From the NCBI RefSeq assembly GCF_010692555.1, contig NZ_JAAHHG010000026.1, positions 1 through 56,749 on the forward strand: a stretch of DNA of 56,749 bases, in the 5' to 3' direction. Shown here piece after piece: positions 1 to 12,911 of the stretch. The notes under the pieces were generated by a model. It saw nothing but the letters and a program-made list of their open reading frames with translations, ran no database searches and was not told the DNA's origin. Origin of the DNA: Okeania sp. SIO3B5 (lineage in GTDB: Bacteria > Cyanobacteriota > Cyanobacteriia > Cyanobacteriales > Microcoleaceae). The translations under genes were made by a program, and so were the position numbers. Within the stretch, counting starts at the first letter, position 1. Each line of letters starts with the position of its first letter.

Positions 1-161
1 GTTCCCGTATGCCCTACGGTACAGTTTAAACCTTAAAAAAATTTTGGTTCTCTGATACTTGTTGCTTAGAGCTTTTCCATACACAAGCATTCCTGTGCAT
101 GCGCCCCCTAACTCTAGTTTTCAAGGTGCTAGTTTGCTACGATTAGTAGCTAGGTTTTTAG

Positions 162-221
162 AGCGGTTGAATACCTTTACCGCTTTTATAAGTGTAACAT
201 AAAGTTGCCCTAAAAGGGCAA
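162..221. terminator. Two hairpins downstream of the giant RTX gene
   Basis: Positions 205-221 form a perfect 7-bp stem (TTGCCCT/AGGGCAA, 3-nt loop) just beyond the stop of the giant minus-strand gene. A second stem AGCGGT/ACCGCT lies at about 167-184 and is followed by TTTTAT on the plus strand. Neither has a long T-run in the minus direction, so termination of the giant transcript here is inferred. Nothing else is recognised in positions 1-160. Confidence 0.35.
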
Positions 222-225
222 GGGT

Positions 226-3200
226 TTAAACCCAATTTTTTACCGAAAAATTATCCTCACTTAGAGATACTGTATTGAGCAGTCTGGCAAATTGGCCACC
301 ACTGCCAAATCCTGCTTCACTACCGTTGGGGTTGTAGAACAAGTCCCCGGTCTCTGTGTTGTACACAATAATAGCATTGGCCGTTGTAGCATCTTGACTA
401 TTGGTAACTGTCTCAAATTCAGTCTCAATGCTGAACCCAGTACCGCTTTCACTCATCAGTGCGGTGAAAGTTCTTTTATTCAGAAGAATTAAATCTTGTC
501 CGGGAACGAAGTCTGTAATTTCATCTATTCCTAAATCTTCAGGATTAAACTCTTTGTTGGTGTTGAAAATAAAGCGGTCAATACTAGCTCCTCCACTGAG
601 AACGTCATTTCCACTACCACCATTGAGGCGATCGCGACCAATACCACCATTAAGGGTATCATCACCACTACCACCAAGGAGATGGTCATTACCACGACGA
701 CCAATCAAAAGGTCATTGCCAGATGTACCATACAGGAGGTCGTTGCCTAAACCACCATTAAGAGTATCATTACCCTGACCGCCATTCAAGCGGTCTTTAC
801 CACCACCACCTCGGAGAATATCGTCGCCACTACCACCCCTGAGTGTGTCGTTCCCTCCTCCACTACTTAAGGTGTCGTTGCCTGCTTCTCCATTTAGCAC
901 ATCATCGTCTGCATCACCAGTGATTTCATCGTCAGTAACTTCATCAATGACATAGAGACCTGCATCTAAAGTCAAATCAGTTTGATCTTCAACTAAGGTG
1001 ATGGAAGTAGTACGACCTGTGGTGGGGTCTACATCGCTATCTAGATTGTCATTTGTTTCTTCATTTTGAGGACTGAAACCGTAACCTTCAGGGGCGATAA
1101 ATTCTAGGAAGTATTCCCCTGGAGGAATGTCTGTGAAACTGTAGGAACCAGAGTCAATAGTTGTGGTTGTCTCAACTAAGTTTTCATCGCTGTCATAGAG
1201 ATTGACCGTGATATCTGCTAGACCAGGTTCGTTTTGGTCTTGAATGCCGTCAACATCACTGTCTAACCAAACAAAGTCACCGATGGTGGCATCTTGGGGA
1301 AGAGTAACAATTTCATCTATAATAAAGTTGGCAAATTCTGTATCTGTGCCAGAATTTCCTGCTTCGTCTTGGATGGTTGTGGTATTAACTCCTAAACTGT
1401 AGTTACCAAAGGTTGTGGTTAAGTCTGTCAGTCCCTGAATTCGGTAGGTAGCATCAGAAATATTTTCGATGGTAATTCCATCGGTTAAGATGGTTTCACC
1501 ATTGCGGGTGAGGGTAATATCGCTGTTGTCAAAGGTTGTAATGTCGATCGCTTCTGAAAAGCGGACATCAATAAATTCTACGGGGTCTGTGGTTAGGGTT
1601 TCTGGAACATTGGAAAATTCTAGGATGGTGGGTAGGGTGACATCGGCGAAAAGTTCGAGAGTGCCTGTTGTGGAATTTCCTGCTGCATCGGCGATCGCTA
1701 TTTCTACTGTGCGAGACCCTACTCCAGAAAGTTCTATATTTCCAGTGAAGTTTGTTCCTGTTACTGTTGCTTGACCGAGGGAATCTCCTGTGGTTATGTC
1801 TGTGAAAGAAACTTGCAGATTTTCTTCTGGTAAGTCTCCTGCAATGGTAATTTTATTGCTGGCAATGCTGTATTCTCCGTAGTCGGTGCCATCCTGGGTT
1901 GAGTCGGATGAATCGTTGCTAGAACCATTAACTAGGATGTTAGTTGCAGCTAGAGGTGCAATTGTATCTAGTTCCCAACTGGTAGCAATATTCTCAGCTA
2001 TTGAGTTTCCGGCGCTGTCTGTAATTCCCGAACCATTGATTGTCAGGGTATATTCTCCATCTTCGGTTTGGAAGGGGATTAAGCCTTTGATGACGTAAGT
2101 TGTTTCATCTTGTTCCTCAATTTCTATATTTTCTGTAATTAGATTTTCACCGCCATCAACTGTGAGGGTAATATCTTCCCAACTGAAAGATTCGGGGGCG
2201 ATCGCCTGGTCAAAGGTGATAGTTATACTGGGAATGGGAATATTACGGGGGTTAGTAATTTCATCAATTCCGGCCAAGGTTGGTACGTTGTTGTCCAGTT
2301 CCCAGGTGAACCCTTTGCCACCGACTCCGTTATTGCCGTCTATATCTTGAACGTTATTCGCAGCAACAATGAGTTCGTATTCGCCTTCGGTATTACTCAA
2401 GTTTGCTATGTTGGCAACTTCGTAAGTAAGGTCATCAATTATTGTCACAGTAACTGTGTCATTTATCAGGTTGCCACCGTCATTGCGAGTTAGGGTGATG
2501 TCTTGATAGTCGAAGCTTCCAGCAACAATAGCTTCGGTGAAGGTGACTGTGAATGTGTCCACTGGGGTCGTCAGCAGATTGCTAGTAAAGCCTTCAATGG
2601 TGGCAACTGCGGGGCGGTCTCCGGTGAATACCCAATTTTCTGTGACTGTTCCTGCTCCGGTATTTCCGCTTAAATCTTCGATTCCTGTGCTATCAATAGC
2701 GAGTCGATATTGTCCGACGTTTCCTGTGATTCCACTCAGGTTATTGATTTGGAAGGTAATGGGGTCAATTTGAGTTACGGAAACTGCGTCGGTAATTAGG
2801 TTATTGCCGTCATCCAGGGTAAGTTGAATATCCTGATAATCAAAGGTATCGGCAGCGATGGGTTCGGTAAAGATAACTTGGATATCGGGAACAGGGGTAT
2901 TCCTGGGATTTGGATCTACGTCAATAATTTGCTGTACTTCTGGAGGTGCGCTGTCGTCGCTGTCGTAAATAATGGTGTAGTTTCCGGCGCTGTCTAAATC
3001 TAGGATGTGCAGAATATTTTCGTAGATGGGTTGCCCTGTGGCAGGGAAGGTGCGGTCTGTGCGCCAATAGTTATCGGGGTCGATTTCTGTGCCATCAGAA
3101 CGCATAATTTTGTCAATGTTGAATTGACCGTTGGCGGGGTCTTCTAAGTTAATGTATGTCCATCCTGCTGTGGCAGTTGTTGTAATTTCTGCTTCTAGGT

Positions 3201-6200
3201 CGGAAATTGTTACTGGTGCGTCAACGGTTACGTTGTCGATGGCGGTGACTGGTGCTGTTGTACCGTCGCTGAAGTGGAGGATATCGGGATAGAAGTTGGC
3301 ATCGAATTCACCGTTTACTAGGAAGTCGGGAAGTCCGTCGCTATCTGCTTCAACTTTTTGGATGAGTTCGTGAATGTTGACTTCTTTGATTAGGGATAGT
3401 TCCGGGTTGCCTAAACCGTTGACGTGTTCAAAGGTGGCTTCGTATTCGATGAATTTTCCTTGCAAGCTGGATTTGAGTAACCAGTCAGCAACGGCGGTTT
3501 CTCCTGGTTCGATGTTGCCAAAGTCTACGGTGAGGGAAGGAGTTGCTGGATTTCCGTTTACTTGAGAACCGATAATCTCGAAGTCTATGAGTAATCCTTT
3601 TTCGTTTTCGATGATTTGGGGTTGGGAGGAGGTGATGCTTAAATCTTGGGCGGCTCCAAAACCTTCGTTACTGACTAATACTCCCAGGGAGAATGGTTCG
3701 GAAATTTCTGTGGCATCGGTGAATGGATCGTCTCCAAAGACGTTGCGTTGTTGGAAGTAGTCAACGGTGAGTTCTGCTTGGGGGTAGACGGTAATGGGAG
3801 TTGAGACTAGAGGAACTGTGACGAGTTCGCCTTCTTGCAGGTAGCTGAGACTGCCTCCAATACTATATTCTTCGGGGGTTTCCTGAGCGGCGAGGTTGGT
3901 GGGGATAAATGTCCATTCGGCGCTACCAGTGGAGTCTGTTCCTAGAATTCCTGAGCCATCAACAGCGGAGATATTTTCGAGGATGGGGTCGGTGATGCCG
4001 AATAATTCGTTGACGACGTTACCATTTTCGTCTAATACTTCTAGGTCAATATCAATGTTTTCTAAGCTGACTACATTGCTACTGTTTTCTATGACGAGTT
4101 CGCCGAGGAATGCAGAGCGGGTTAATACTGCTTCTTGGTCGATTTCAATACGGACTTTAGCGCAGACTCCATCGCTGTCGTTATTGAGAGCTTCTTCCAA
4201 TTCTTGTACACTAGCAAAAAATTGTTCGGCCACATCACTGAAACCTGCTGCTTCACTGGCTTCAATTGCTGCATTAGCCTTTGTTAAAGCATCCTGCCAA
4301 GTGTCTATTGCCAGAAAATATTGGCTTTCCCCTTGTGGAAGGTCCGATAGATTAAAGATACCTGCTTCCCAGTAATCCATCGTCCGATTCCAACGTTCTA
4401 GAAACTTGTTAACATCTGCTCCTGTTATTCCTAATGGTAAAGTAGTATTTAAGAGTTCATTTCTTTCTGATTCAGAAATTTTTAACTCCGATGTTGCTGT
4501 ACCTTCAATTCTTGTCTCAAATGCCTCAATCCAATTTGTGAAATTGACATCATCTTGTTCAGCAGCTTCCCACCAGACAAAATCTCCAAACAGAATAGTT
4601 TGTGCGTCTACAAAGTCCTGAAGTTGCTGTAAATTATCACTAATAAGTTGTATGGCAGGTTCAGGAACAGAGCTAGATTGAATAGAGTCAAGTTGTGACG
4701 ATCTTTGAAGGAGCAAACGCCTTTGATTTCCTGTTCCTGCACTTCCTGCACTTCCTCCATCTCCTCCACTTCCTCCATCTCCTCCACTTCCTCCATCTCC
4801 TCCACTTCCTCCACTTCCTTCACAAGCTGTTAGAAGTTTATAGCCACATTCTAGATATTTCAGATATTTCCAAGGTCCAGGAATTGTTTTTCCAATAGCC
4901 TTTGCACAGCTTATAGCAGCTTTGAAACAGTTATAAGCATCAATCAAACCTATACCATCTGATAGACCACCAACGCACTTCTTAGCGTCCTTTATACATT
5001 TTTGCCAATCCTTTAATGGAACAAGTTTTAGAGCACATTTTTCAATTTCTTGTTTAATCTTTTCTTCACAAGGATCGCAATTGGAAGGAGTTAATACAAC
5101 ATCACCACCAGTAACAGGACCAAGACCACGAGGACCACCAGGATTACCAAAATCAATAGGATCACCAGAACCACCAGGACCACTAGGATCATCATCCGGG
5201 GGATTAGTAGTAGTTTCACAGTTTCCTTCCACATTCCTTACAAGCAAAGGAATGGCACGTTTTATTACTTGACCAGCACAAATGTAATCATAGTCAAGAC
5301 CATATGAAATGTTGCAAGGAACTTGTGGAGTAGAAGAAGCAGACCTAAGTTGTATGGAACTACGATTAACAATACCATTGTCTTCTTGTGAACTGCTTAA
5401 CTCTAAAGTATCAAAATCAGCAATTCTCGTAATCCTGACAGGTACAGTAATCGAACTTTTCGCATCTAAACCACCAATGTCATCAATCAAAGGCTCAATT
5501 TTATAGAATGGATGTTCCCCAAAGTCCATATTCAGATTGTTAGCAGCAATCAAACCATGATTGGTAAAAGTCATATCAATCTGTTTCACCTGACCAACTA
5601 CTTGTAAATCTGCTAAATCAATTACAGGCGGATCGACAACAACAGTAGGAATAGGCACGTCAGTCTCAAAAACACTTTCTAAAGTAATATCGTAGCGGTC
5701 TTCAATCTCAATTTCTGTAACATTCCAAGTATATTTAACAGTCTGACGAGACAAGAAAGAGTTAACTATTTCATTTTCCCCGGCATCAATTTGGATTGTT
5801 TGACGGAAGGAATCATGGTCATCTGCCTTTACTTCCAAGGTATAATAACCTTCTGGCAAATCGTCAAAGTTGACCATACCACTCTCATCAGTGGTAACTT
5901 TGCCGAGTTCTTCCCCTGTAAAATAATCCCGTAATGTCACCTCTGCACCACTTAACTTCGGCGCACTTTCGGTAAAATAAAACAACTCATTAACCACATT
6001 GACCTGTAAGCTACCAATGGCATCACTAACAGCTCGAAACTCAAACGGAATAGATAAATCTCCATCGCTCCCCGCAGCATCAAAGAAAACATTGCCTTGG
6101 TACTGGGTCAACTCTAACTCTTCATCCGGTGACAATATGAAAGTAACATTTGTTGACTCCCCTGGTGCTAGAAATTCAATGGTGTCTGTAGCCGCCGATA

Positions 6201-9200
6201 ACCAAGGTGCTTCGGGTAGAATAACGTCAATATTCTCAGCAACTGCTCCACCTTCGTTGGTTAACTCAACCTCCACAAAAGTTTGCTCTCCCCGCAACAT
6301 TCCACTGCTAATGGTGCTAACATCTGTGACTAATCGTGGAACAGTTCGTTCTAAATCTACATTAACAGGTAAAGTTGCAGTAGCTCCTTCCGCACTGGTG
6401 AGTTGAATTTCAAAAGTATCCTCAGTAATTTGAGATTCATTGGGAGCAGTAATTGTATAGCTAATGTTGTTCGTACCATCTCCCGCCAAAGTATCGGGAA
6501 CTTGAACTTCAACATTCCAAGATTCGGGCGCATCTACCACATTAGAGGTAAACCCGGTTAAAGGAGTATCAGTCAAATTTTCTAGACTAATTTCAGCGGT
6601 GAAGGGTGTATCAGCAAAAATCTTGTGAGTGACTTCCTCCTCATTAAACGTTGCACCCAAGACATTGAAACTGTCCTCAAACCCAGTATCCTCGCCCTCA
6701 TTGTCAGGGAAGAAAGCACGAATATTAAAAGTTCCAGCTTCTCCTTGCAAGGGAGTAAATTCTCGGACAAAGTTGCCGTTAGCATCGGTAAACCCGTCTA
6801 ACTCCCTGGTGAAACCATTATTTTCAACTTCAATTGTGACAAACTCAAAGGGAATAGGAGAATTATCTTGATTACTACGAGCTGTTCCCTCTAATAAAAT
6901 GCTTTCTCCAGTAACTCCTACTTCTACATCTGTTGTTACAGTTGCACTGTAAGCAGGCAACACTTCAAAGGGAGCTATAACTGTATTATTTGCTTCTTGA
7001 CCTTCCGCTACTATTTCGTCTGCATCAACAGCAGCAATTAGATAATAATTTCCAGGCGATCGAGGGTTAAAATAGGTAACATCACGCTCGTAAAACTGAC
7101 CAACTTGAATATTCGCACTAATCTCAAATTCGCTTAAAAGTTCATCCTCTGCATCCAGTTGTTCGTCGGTAGAAAGGTAAATTTTGTCTACCCATGTATC
7201 TTCTAAAGTTGCTAGACCTTGGTTTTCCACCTTGTAGGTAAACTGTGCTTCTTGTCCAGTAAATGCAGGCGAATCTGCCTCTAGTTCGCTAATTAGCAGG
7301 TCTGGTAATTCAACTCCATTGTTCTCTTGAATAGTTCCCGTAGCTGTATTATTAGCGATCGCTCCATTTATGGGATTAGAAAGATTAACATTAAAGGTTT
7401 CATCCGGTTCATTCTGTTCTGCATCTAAAACTGTCGGCACAGTAATATTTGCTTGAGTGCTGCCAGTCGGAATGGTAATTGTGCCGGAAGTTTCTGTGTA
7501 ATCATCCGGTTGAGTCGCGCTACCATCGCTGGTTGTGTAAGAAACCGTCACATCTTCCGTTGCGGGTTGGTCTAGACTAACAGTAAAGTTTGTGGTATAT
7601 CCTTCGAGAACAGGTGCAGCATTAGCAATGGAAATATTAGTAACAGGTGCTTCATCGTTTTCCTGAATTGTACCTACTGCTGTGTTGTCTGCAATAGTTG
7701 CTCCATTAGCATTAGCAAGGGTGACATTAAAAGTTTCGTCTCCTTCTGCAATTTCTGTATCATCAATAGTTTCAACAGAGATTGTAGCTTCAGTCTCTCC
7801 AGCAGGAATTGTGACTGTAGCAGAATTAGGAGTGTAATCTTCCTCCGCAGTTGCCGAGTCATCGCTGGTGGCAAATTCTACAGTTACATCTGTTGTTGCA
7901 GGTTGATCTAGACTAACAGTAAAACTGGCAGTTTCTCCTTCCGTAACAGTTGCAGCATCAGCAATAGAGATATTGGGAATAGGTGCTTCATCATTATCCT
8001 GAATTGTACCTACGGCAGTGTTGTCCGTAATAGTTGCTCCATTAGCATTAGAAAGGGTGACATTGAAAGTTTCATCCTCTTCTGCAATTTCTGAATCATC
8101 AGTAGTTTCAACGGAAATTGTTGTTTGAGTTTCTCCTGCGGGAATTGTGACTGTAGCTGAATTAGAAGTATAATCTTCCTCCGCAGTTGCCGAGTCATCG
8201 CTAGTGGCAAATTCTACTGTTACGTCTGTGGTTGCAGGTTCGTCTAGACTAACAGTAAAAGTCGCAGCATCTCCTTCCGTAACAGGAGCAGCATCAGCAA
8301 TAGAAATATTGGGAACAGGTGCTTCATCGTTGTCCTGAATTGTACCGACTCCAGTTCCGTCTCCAATAATTGTCTCAGCAACAGGATTAGAAAGGGTGAC
8401 AGTAAAGCTTTCCTCTTCTTCAATCTCTGTATCATCAGTCGTTTGAACAGAAATTGTAGCTTCAGTCTCTCCTGCGGGAATAGTTGCAGTTCCAGAAATG
8501 GCCGTGTAATCCTCACCCTGAATTGCCGAGTTATCGCTAGTCGTGAAATCAACCGTTGCATCGCTACTAACTGGAATACTCAGAGAAACAGTGAAATCTG
8601 CAGTTTGTCCTTCTGTAACTGTTACGTTATTGACAGAGAAGGTAGGGGTAGGTTCATTATCAACAATGGTTAACGTTACTGGACTACCATCTATAGTAGC
8701 TGTTCCAGGAGCAGTTGGATTGCTGAGGCTGACAATTATGTCTTCATTTGGTTCATCCACTTCATCGCCCAACACATCTAAACTAACACTAGCTTCACTT
8801 GCTCCAGGGGCAAAACTAATCGTATTACCTGCAAAAGAAATACCCTCACCACTGAGGGCAACATTATTAAAATCAGTACCTAATGTAGCATTACCAGAGG
8901 TAGCGAAATCTACAGTTCCTGTAACTGAACTATCTCCGAATCGAGTGATTGTAAACTCTACTGGGGTAATTTCTGGGTTGCCCTCTGCATCTATATCCCC
9001 TTCCGAGATGTTTCTGGACTGAGGAGCGATAACAAAATTTATCACTGACTCACCCGCAACCACAATGTCCCCTCCATTTTCTTCTAGAGGTATAAAGTTA
9101 TCATCGGCAGTATCAATTATGCTAGGAAGCGAAATTACGCTATTTTCACCATTAGCTACAGCATTGAGAGTGCCATCTTGAATCGTGGTAAAATTGACCA

Positions 9201-10962
9201 GGTTAAGTGTACCGCCGTTTAGAGCTTGGAATTGGTTATTGCCAATAGCAGTAGTTAAACCGGGTAGGTTAAGGTCGCTAGCATCTGCAGTAATATCTAC
9301 TTCGTTAATAGTATTGAGGTTGCCAGCATTAATCGTACCTCCATCAGTTGATTCAATGCCAGAAAAATTAGAAGCATTATCAATGAACTCATTCAGGTTC
9401 GACAAGTTAACCAAGCTACCGCTACCATCAGCTTCAATATCAGTTTCCCCAGCGGATATAGAAGTTACTCCACTCAGGTCAATCTCTCCTCCATTGAAAG
9501 AGCTTATATCGCGCCTACTACCACTGCCACCAGGTAAACTTGTGAGAGATGATAGGTCAATTTTACTGCCTGTTCCTTCTGCTTGAATAGATGTGCTACT
9601 TCCACTTCCGCTCTCATAGTTAAGGATTTGGGACAGGTCTATAACACCACCATTTCTGGCATAAAAGCTACTACCATCAATGTTAACCAATCCACTTAAG
9701 TCAGGGGTTACGCCATCGACAGTCATAGAACCATTAGTGAAATTAACCAACTGAGAAGTTAGTGCATTGAGATTATTCGTACTGTCAACAGAGAGCCTAA
9801 CTTGATTCAGGTTAGTGAGGTTGCCAACATTAATCGTACCTCCATTACTTAAAATAATCCTAGAAAGCCTAGAATTATTGATAGCGCTGAGATTCGATAA
9901 GTTAACTAAACTATCGCTGCCAAGAACTCGAATGTCAGTTTCCCCAGCGGATATAGAAGTGACTCCACTTAGGTCAATCTCTCCTCCATAGAAAGAACTT
10001 ATACTGCGACCAGAAAGGCTAGTACCACCAGGTAAACTTGTGAGGGATGATAGGTCAATTTTACTGCCTGTTCCTTCTGCTTGAATAGATGTGCCGCGAC
10101 TTCCACTCTCATAGTTAAGGATTTGAGACAGGTCTATAACACCACCATTGTTGGCATAAAAACTACTACCATCAATGTTAACCAATTTACTCAAATCGGG
10201 AGTGACACCATTGACAGTAATAGAACCATTAGTGAAATTCACCAACTGAGAAGTTAGTGCATTGAGATTATTCGTACTGTCAACAGAGAGTCTAATTTCA
10301 TTCAGGTTAGTGAGGTTACCAAAATTAATCATACCTCCATCAGCTAACTCAATCCAAGAAATCCTAGAATTATTGAAATTACTGAGGTTCGACAAGTTAA
10401 CCAAGCTATCAGTACCACTAGCTTGAATCCTAGTTGCTCCACTTGGAATAGAAGTTACTCCACTCAGGTCAATCTCTCCTCCATTGAAAGACCTTATATT
10501 GCGAGTAGAAGCGCTAGTACCACCAGGTAAACTTGTGAGAGATGATAAGTCAATTTTACTGCCTATTCCATCCGCTTGAATAAATGTGTTGCGACTTCCA
10601 CTCTCAAAATTAGTCAAACCAGGCAAACTAATTAACCCACCATTCTCAGCAAACAAACTTGCCCCATCAATATTACTCGCACCATTTACCAAAACTGACG
10701 CCGTAGCTCCATCCGCTGTCAAACTGACTCTTGAAGCCAAAGTCAAGCCATTAGTAATATTCAGCGCTCCACCAATTACCCTCAAATTCTCCGAACTATT
10801 GAGACTATTAACATTAACTGAACCATCAATTTGAATCGTCCGGTTCCCTTCAACATTAATTACCGCATCATCCGTAGCACCAGGAATTGTATTATTTTCC
10901 CAGTTCCCCTGGTCAAACCAAGAACTTCCGTCACCATTTCCTGTCCAGTTAATTACAGCCAT
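226..10962 (-). CDS. Giant RTX/Calx-beta repeat protein (3,578 aa), probably type I secreted
   Basis: This encodes a very large modular extracellular protein. The first ~640 residues are beta-solenoid-like, including three direct repeats of about 165 residues with the recurring phrases [11 protein letters not shown] and [14 protein letters not shown]. About five Calx-beta domains follow (residues ~640-1210), then a CARDB-like domain (~1220-1335), several Ig-like/carboxypeptidase-regulatory-like segments, a cysteine-rich helical insert (~1962-2054) followed by a GGSGGD linker, several Big-like repeats (~2650-3200), an SdrD-B-like domain (~3225-3337), RTX nonapeptides of type GGxGNDxL (~3345-3460) and a C-terminal RTX tail. 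There is no N-terminal signal peptide, which fits a C-terminal type I secretion signal. No transporter genes lie in the window. The role is probably adhesion or cell-surface structure. The family assignment is strong; substrate and function are unknown. Confidence 0.9.
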   Translation of the reverse strand: MAVINWTGNGDGSSWFDQGNWENNTIPGATDDAVINVEGNRTIQIDGSVNVNSLNSSENLRVIGGALNITNGLTLASRVSLTADGATASVLVNGASNIDGASLFAENGGLISLPGLTNFESGSRNTFIQADGIGSKIDLSSLTSLPGGTSASTRNIRSFNGGEIDLSGVTSIPSGATRIQASGTDSLVNLSNLSNFNNSRISWIELADGGMINFGNLTNLNEIRLSVDSTNNLNALTSQLVNFTNGSITVNGVTPDLSKLVNIDGSSFYANNGGVIDLSQILNYESGSRGTSIQAEGTGSKIDLSSLTSLPGGTSLSGRSISSFYGGEIDLSGVTSISAGETDIRVLGSDSLVNLSNLSAINNSRLSRIILSNGGTINVGNLTNLNQVRLSVDSTNNLNALTSQLVNFTNGSMTVDGVTPDLSGLVNIDGSSFYARNGGVIDLSQILNYESGSGSSTSIQAEGTGSKIDLSSLTSLPGGSGSRRDISSFNGGEIDLSGVTSISAGETDIEADGSGSLVNLSNLNEFIDNASNFSGIESTDGGTINAGNLNTINEVDITADASDLNLPGLTTAIGNNQFQALNGGTLNLVNFTTIQDGTLNAVANGENSVISLPSIIDTADDNFIPLEENGGDIVVAGESVINFVIAPQSRNISEGDIDAEGNPEITPVEFTITRFGDSSVTGTVDFATSGNATLGTDFNNVALSGEGISFAGNTISFAPGASEASVSLDVLGDEVDEPNEDIIVSLSNPTAPGTATIDGSPVTLTIVDNEPTPTFSVNNVTVTEGQTADFTVSLSIPVSSDATVDFTTSDNSAIQGEDYTAISGTATIPAGETEATISVQTTDDTEIEEEESFTVTLSNPVAETIIGDGTGVGTIQDNDEAPVPNISIADAAPVTEGDAATFTVSLDEPATTDVTVEFATSDDSATAEEDYTSNSATVTIPAGETQTTISVETTDDSEIAEEDETFNVTLSNANGATITDNTAVGTIQDNDEAPIPNISIADAATVTEGETASFTVSLDQPATTDVTVEFATSDDSATAEEDYTPNSATVTIPAGETEATISVETIDDTEIAEGDETFNVTLANANGATIADNTAVGTIQENDEAPVTNISIANAAPVLEGYTTNFTVSLDQPATEDVTVSYTTSDGSATQPDDYTETSGTITIPTGSTQANITVPTVLDAEQNEPDETFNVNLSNPINGAIANNTATGTIQENNGVELPDLLISELEADSPAFTGQEAQFTYKVENQGLATLEDTWVDKIYLSTDEQLDAEDELLSEFEISANIQVGQFYERDVTYFNPRSPGNYYLIAAVDADEIVAEGQEANNTVIAPFEVLPAYSATVTTDVEVGVTGESILLEGTARSNQDNSPIPFEFVTIEVENNGFTRELDGFTDANGNFVREFTPLQGEAGTFNIRAFFPDNEGEDTGFEDSFNVLGATFNEEEVTHKIFADTPFTAEISLENLTDTPLTGFTSNVVDAPESWNVEVQVPDTLAGDGTNNISYTITAPNESQITEDTFEIQLTSAEGATATLPVNVDLERTVPRLVTDVSTISSGMLRGEQTFVEVELTNEGGAVAENIDVILPEAPWLSAATDTIEFLAPGESTNVTFILSPDEELELTQYQGNVFFDAAGSDGDLSIPFEFRAVSDAIGSLQVNVVNELFYFTESAPKLSGAEVTLRDYFTGEELGKVTTDESGMVNFDDLPEGYYTLEVKADDHDSFRQTIQIDAGENEIVNSFLSRQTVKYTWNVTEIEIEDRYDITLESVFETDVPIPTVVVDPPVIDLADLQVVGQVKQIDMTFTNHGLIAANNLNMDFGEHPFYKIEPLIDDIGGLDAKSSITVPVRITRIADFDTLELSSSQEDNGIVNRSSIQLRSASSTPQVPCNISYGLDYDYICAGQVIKRAIPLLVRNVEGNCETTTNPPDDDPSGPGGSGDPIDFGNPGGPRGLGPVTGGDVVLTPSNCDPCEEKIKQEIEKCALKLVPLKDWQKCIKDAKKCVGGLSDGIGLIDAYNCFKAAISCAKAIGKTIPGPWKYLKYLECGYKLLTACEGSGGSGGDGGSGGDGGSGGDGGSAGSAGTGNQRRLLLQRSSQLDSIQSSSVPEPAIQLISDNLQQLQDFVDAQTILFGDFVWWEAAEQDDVNFTNWIEAFETRIEGTATSELKISESERNELLNTTLPLGITGADVNKFLERWNRTMDYWEAGIFNLSDLPQGESQYFLAIDTWQDALTKANAAIEASEAAGFSDVAEQFFASVQELEEALNNDSDGVCAKVRIEIDQEAVLTRSAFLGELVIENSSNVVSLENIDIDLEVLDENGNVVNELFGITDPILENISAVDGSGILGTDSTGSAEWTFIPTNLAAQETPEEYSIGGSLSYLQEGELVTVPLVSTPITVYPQAELTVDYFQQRNVFGDDPFTDATEISEPFSLGVLVSNEGFGAAQDLSITSSQPQIIENEKGLLIDFEIIGSQVNGNPATPSLTVDFGNIEPGETAVADWLLKSSLQGKFIEYEATFEHVNGLGNPELSLIKEVNIHELIQKVEADSDGLPDFLVNGEFDANFYPDILHFSDGTTAPVTAIDNVTVDAPVTISDLEAEITTTATAGWTYINLEDPANGQFNIDKIMRSDGTEIDPDNYWRTDRTFPATGQPIYENILHILDLDSAGNYTIIYDSDDSAPPEVQQIIDVDPNPRNTPVPDIQVIFTEPIAADTFDYQDIQLTLDDGNNLITDAVSVTQIDPITFQINNLSGITGNVGQYRLAIDSTGIEDLSGNTGAGTVTENWVFTGDRPAVATIEGFTSNLLTTPVDTFTVTFTEAIVAGSFDYQDITLTRNDGGNLINDTVTVTIIDDLTYEVANIANLSNTEGEYELIVAANNVQDIDGNNGVGGKGFTWELDNNVPTLAGIDEITNPRNIPIPSITITFDQAIAPESFSWEDITLTVDGGENLITENIEIEEQDETTYVIKGLIPFQTEDGEYTLTINGSGITDSAGNSIAENIATSWELDTIAPLAATNILVNGSSNDSSDSTQDGTDYGEYSIASNKITIAGDLPEENLQVSFTDITTGDSLGQATVTGTNFTGNIELSGVGSRTVEIAIADAAGNSTTGTLELFADVTLPTILEFSNVPETLTTDPVEFIDVRFSEAIDITTFDNSDITLTRNGETILTDGITIENISDATYRIQGLTDLTTTFGNYSLGVNTTTIQDEAGNSGTDTEFANFIIDEIVTLPQDATIGDFVWLDSDVDGIQDQNEPGLADITVNLYDSDENLVETTTTIDSGSYSFTDIPPGEYFLEFIAPEGYGFSPQNEETNDNLDSDVDPTTGRTTSITLVEDQTDLTLDAGLYVIDEVTDDEITGDADDDVLNGEAGNDTLSSGGGNDTLRGGSGDDILRGGGGKDRLNGGQGNDTLNGGLGNDLLYGTSGNDLLIGRRGNDHLLGGSGDDTLNGGIGRDRLNGGSGNDVLSGGASIDRFIFNTNKEFNPEDLGIDEITDFVPGQDLILLNKRTFTALMSESGTGFSIETEFETVTNSQDATTANAIIVYNTETGDLFYNPNGSEAGFGSGGQFARLLNTVSLSEDNFSVKNWV

Positions 10963-11308
10963 TTCATTTCCTCACAATTAATTAAAAGGAATTGTGTAGT
11001 GCGGGCATCTTGCCCGCGAATTGTAACAAAAACTAAGCCAAAAAATTTATCACCCAAGGAATTTTTTAGGCATCTTGCCCACGAATTGTTAATAACAAAA
11101 TCTAAGCCAAAGAATTTATCACCCAAGGAATTTTTTAGGCATCTTGCCCGCGAATTGTTAATAACAAAATCTAAGCCAAAAAATTTATTAACCAAGGAAT
11201 TTTTTAGGCATCTTGCCCGCGAATTGTTAATAACAAAATCTAAGCCAAGAAATTTATTACCCAAGGAATTTTTTAGGCATCTTGCCCGCGAATTGTTAAT
11301 AACAAAAT
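10963..11308. repeat. 69-bp direct repeat array with GCGGGCA hairpin
   Basis: A 69-bp unit containing GGCATCTTGCCCGCG and TCTAAGCCAA recurs with starts near 11069, 11138, 11207 and 11276, plus a diverged leading copy at about 11001. Copies are nearly identical. The leading copy holds the perfect hairpin GCGGGCA-TCT-TGCCCGC at 11001-11017. The same hairpin type recurs at 45831-45847. Because 69 is a multiple of 3, the array stays open in several frames; those frames are not genes. The last unit supplies the stop codon of the hydrolase gene ending at 11309. Confidence 0.85.
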
Positions 11309-12205
11309 CTAAGCCAAAAAAATTGTCACTCTTTGTAAATAATTTTCCCGGTCTTCTAACATTGGAAAATGAGCTGTATTTGGCATAATAGTTAATTCTA
11401 TTTTTTCATTTAATTCTGCTGCTTGCCTACCCATTTCTGCGGGAATAATTTGGTCATATTCGCCAGCTACTAATAAGGTAGGTACTGTAAATTTTTTAAA
11501 TTGTTCTGGTAACCATTCTGTAGCTTCTTTACTTACGGAAGTTAAAACTGTGCCATAAGCAGCATCAAAATCTGCTAATAAAAAATCTTCTAAAAATGTA
11601 CGACTAATACTATCTGGCAGAGATTTATATAAAAATCTTGCCATGAATATGCGACTCATAAATGGAATTTTTACTAGCCATTTAGGGCGAAACATAACTA
11701 CATAACGACTAAATTTATGAAAGGTTGTAAATGTTTTTTCATCATATTCAAAAATACCGCTACAAGTTAAGATTGCTTTTTCTACTTTCTCTGGATACAT
11801 ATTCAAAAATAAGGCAGCAATAGAACCTCCCATAGAATGAGCATTAATATAAACTTTCTCTAAATTTAAAGCATCAAGTAAAATTGCTAAATCTTCTGCA
11901 TAGCCTACTAATTCATATTTTTCTGTAGGATTTTTTGAGGATTTTAAAATAGCTTTTTCCTCAGTAGTAGAAGGTTGAGGTAAACATGAACGTCCAAATC
12001 CTCGTAAGTCATAAATTAAACAATCAAACTGATTAGAAAGTTCCTTAGCTGTACTTTCCCAATATCTGCCAGAACCTCCCCATCCGTGGAGAAATACCAT
12101 TACTGGTTTTGATTTTTCTGTAGAGTTTGATGTCTTTATCCACTCATAGTAATGTTCAACGCCATTAACATTAATATAAGAAGTTTTTTCTGTTGTATTC
12201 ACCAT
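11309..12205 (-). CDS. Alpha/beta-fold hydrolase
   Basis: A 298-residue alpha/beta hydrolase of usual length. It shows the oxyanion-hole motif HGWGGSGRYW (about residue 40), the nucleophile elbow HSMGGS (about residue 121), a cap region, an acid candidate in AGEYDQ and the catalytic-His context NTAHFPMLE near the C-terminus. The ATG start gives a complete fold. Substrate is not deducible; family members include esterases, lipases and haloperoxidase-like enzymes. The TAG stop lies in the CTAAGCC part of the adjoining 69-bp repeat, so the tail may have been altered by repeat expansion. No operon partner is obvious; the next gene upstream on the same strand is 106 bp away across a repeat element. 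Confidence 0.88.
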   Translation of the reverse strand: MVNTTEKTSYINVNGVEHYYEWIKTSNSTEKSKPVMVFLHGWGGSGRYWESTAKELSNQFDCLIYDLRGFGRSCLPQPSTTEEKAILKSSKNPTEKYELVGYAEDLAILLDALNLEKVYINAHSMGGSIAALFLNMYPEKVEKAILTCSGIFEYDEKTFTTFHKFSRYVVMFRPKWLVKIPFMSRIFMARFLYKSLPDSISRTFLEDFLLADFDAAYGTVLTSVSKEATEWLPEQFKKFTVPTLLVAGEYDQIIPAEMGRQAAELNEKIELTIMPNTAHFPMLEDRENYLQRVTIFLA

Positions 12206-12270
12206 AGATTGCTCCTATAAAAAATACTTTATTCTTTGCTTTGATTAGTTACGCTGACACGCCTAAAAAT

Positions 12271-12353
12271 GTAGGTTGGGTTGAACGGTAGTGAAACCCA
12301 ACAAAACCTTACTACTTTACTACTGTTGGGTTTCGTTCCTCAACCCAACCTAC
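12271..12353. repeat. Inverted-repeat (MITE-like) element, GTAGGTTGGGTT ends
   Basis: The element starts GTAGGTTGGGTTGA and ends with the complement TCAACCCAACCTAC; the inner halves (GAAACCCAACA/TGTTGGGTTTC) also pair, so the whole sequence can fold. A second copy, in the other orientation, lies at 27623-27721. It overlaps the 3' end of the gene at 12312-12911. There is no coding capacity of its own. Confidence 0.8.
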
Positions 12354-12911
12354 GCCTTGGTATTTTTCTACAATTTGACTAATAAATTCCTTAACTGTCG
12401 CTGGTGAGGCTGTTTCTAATTGGGCGCTGTTTTGATGCAACCACCAACCTTTAGTAGTTTGGGGCGATCGCCAGATTTCCAAATGTTCTACAGATGGATG
12501 GGCATAAAAACTTTCATCCACAGTCCCCAAAAGTCCCCAACTCCAATGTGTAAAATAGTCGTGACTCACTTTATATATAGGAAAATTTCCCTCTACAGGC
12601 ATTCCCCACCCATCAATAGCAACAAAGGCTTTGACTTGTCCACCCCGTAGTTGCCAACCCCAAGCTGCTCCCACTGCTCCTACTACTCCGGCACTAAAGG
12701 CAATGAATAATAGTGGCACATTTTTAGTCAATTGTTTTTTTATACATAAAAAGTTCAAAATGTCAATAGCAGAATAGGGAGAATAATCTTGTGTGGGACA
12801 AATTAACAACTCTCCAGATTGAGAGAGACTTTGCCAATGGACAAATAATCCCTCCAAGAATTGCTCTGTTAACTTTGAGTCGTGCATTCCAGGGCAAATT
12901 ACTATAGTCAT
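12312..12911 (-). CDS. Conserved alpha/beta-hydrolase-like protein with repeat-derived tail
   Basis: The protein is about 199 residues. The frame opens at a TTG at 12929, but those first codons are made of the AGTCAAA heptamer repeat; the ATG at 12911 (MTIVICPGMHD) is the likelier start. The N-terminal beta strand with CPGMHD and a later FIAFSAG elbow suggest a small alpha/beta hydrolase fold, although the elbow departs from strict GxSxG. Many Trp/His residues follow. The last 14 or so residues (GVGWVEERNPTVVK) are encoded by the inverted-repeat element at 12271-12353, so the native C-terminus has been replaced or extended. Function unknown. Confidence 0.7.
   Translation of the reverse strand: MTIVICPGMHDSKLTEQFLEGLFVHWQSLSQSGELLICPTQDYSPYSAIDILNFLCIKKQLTKNVPLLFIAFSAGVVGAVGAAWGWQLRGGQVKAFVAIDGWGMPVEGNFPIYKVSHDYFTHWSWGLLGTVDESFYAHPSVEHLEIWRSPQTTKGWWLHQNSAQLETASPATVKEFISQIVEKYQGVGWVEERNPTVVK

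Noticed and set aside
1-160. Possible tRNA or CRISPR leader at the left edge
   Set aside because: No cloverleaf, no TTCGA arm and no repeat; nothing beyond the hairpins near 167-221.
4695-4898. Frames with repeated FLHLLH or EEVEEM residues inside the giant gene
   Set aside because: They are shadows of the GGSGGD linker in other frames.
10831-11388. Plus-strand frame reading through the 69-bp repeats, and its minus-strand counterpart 10953-11264
   Set aside because: Repeat period 69 is a multiple of 3; the peptides are repeats of the same words with no homology pattern.
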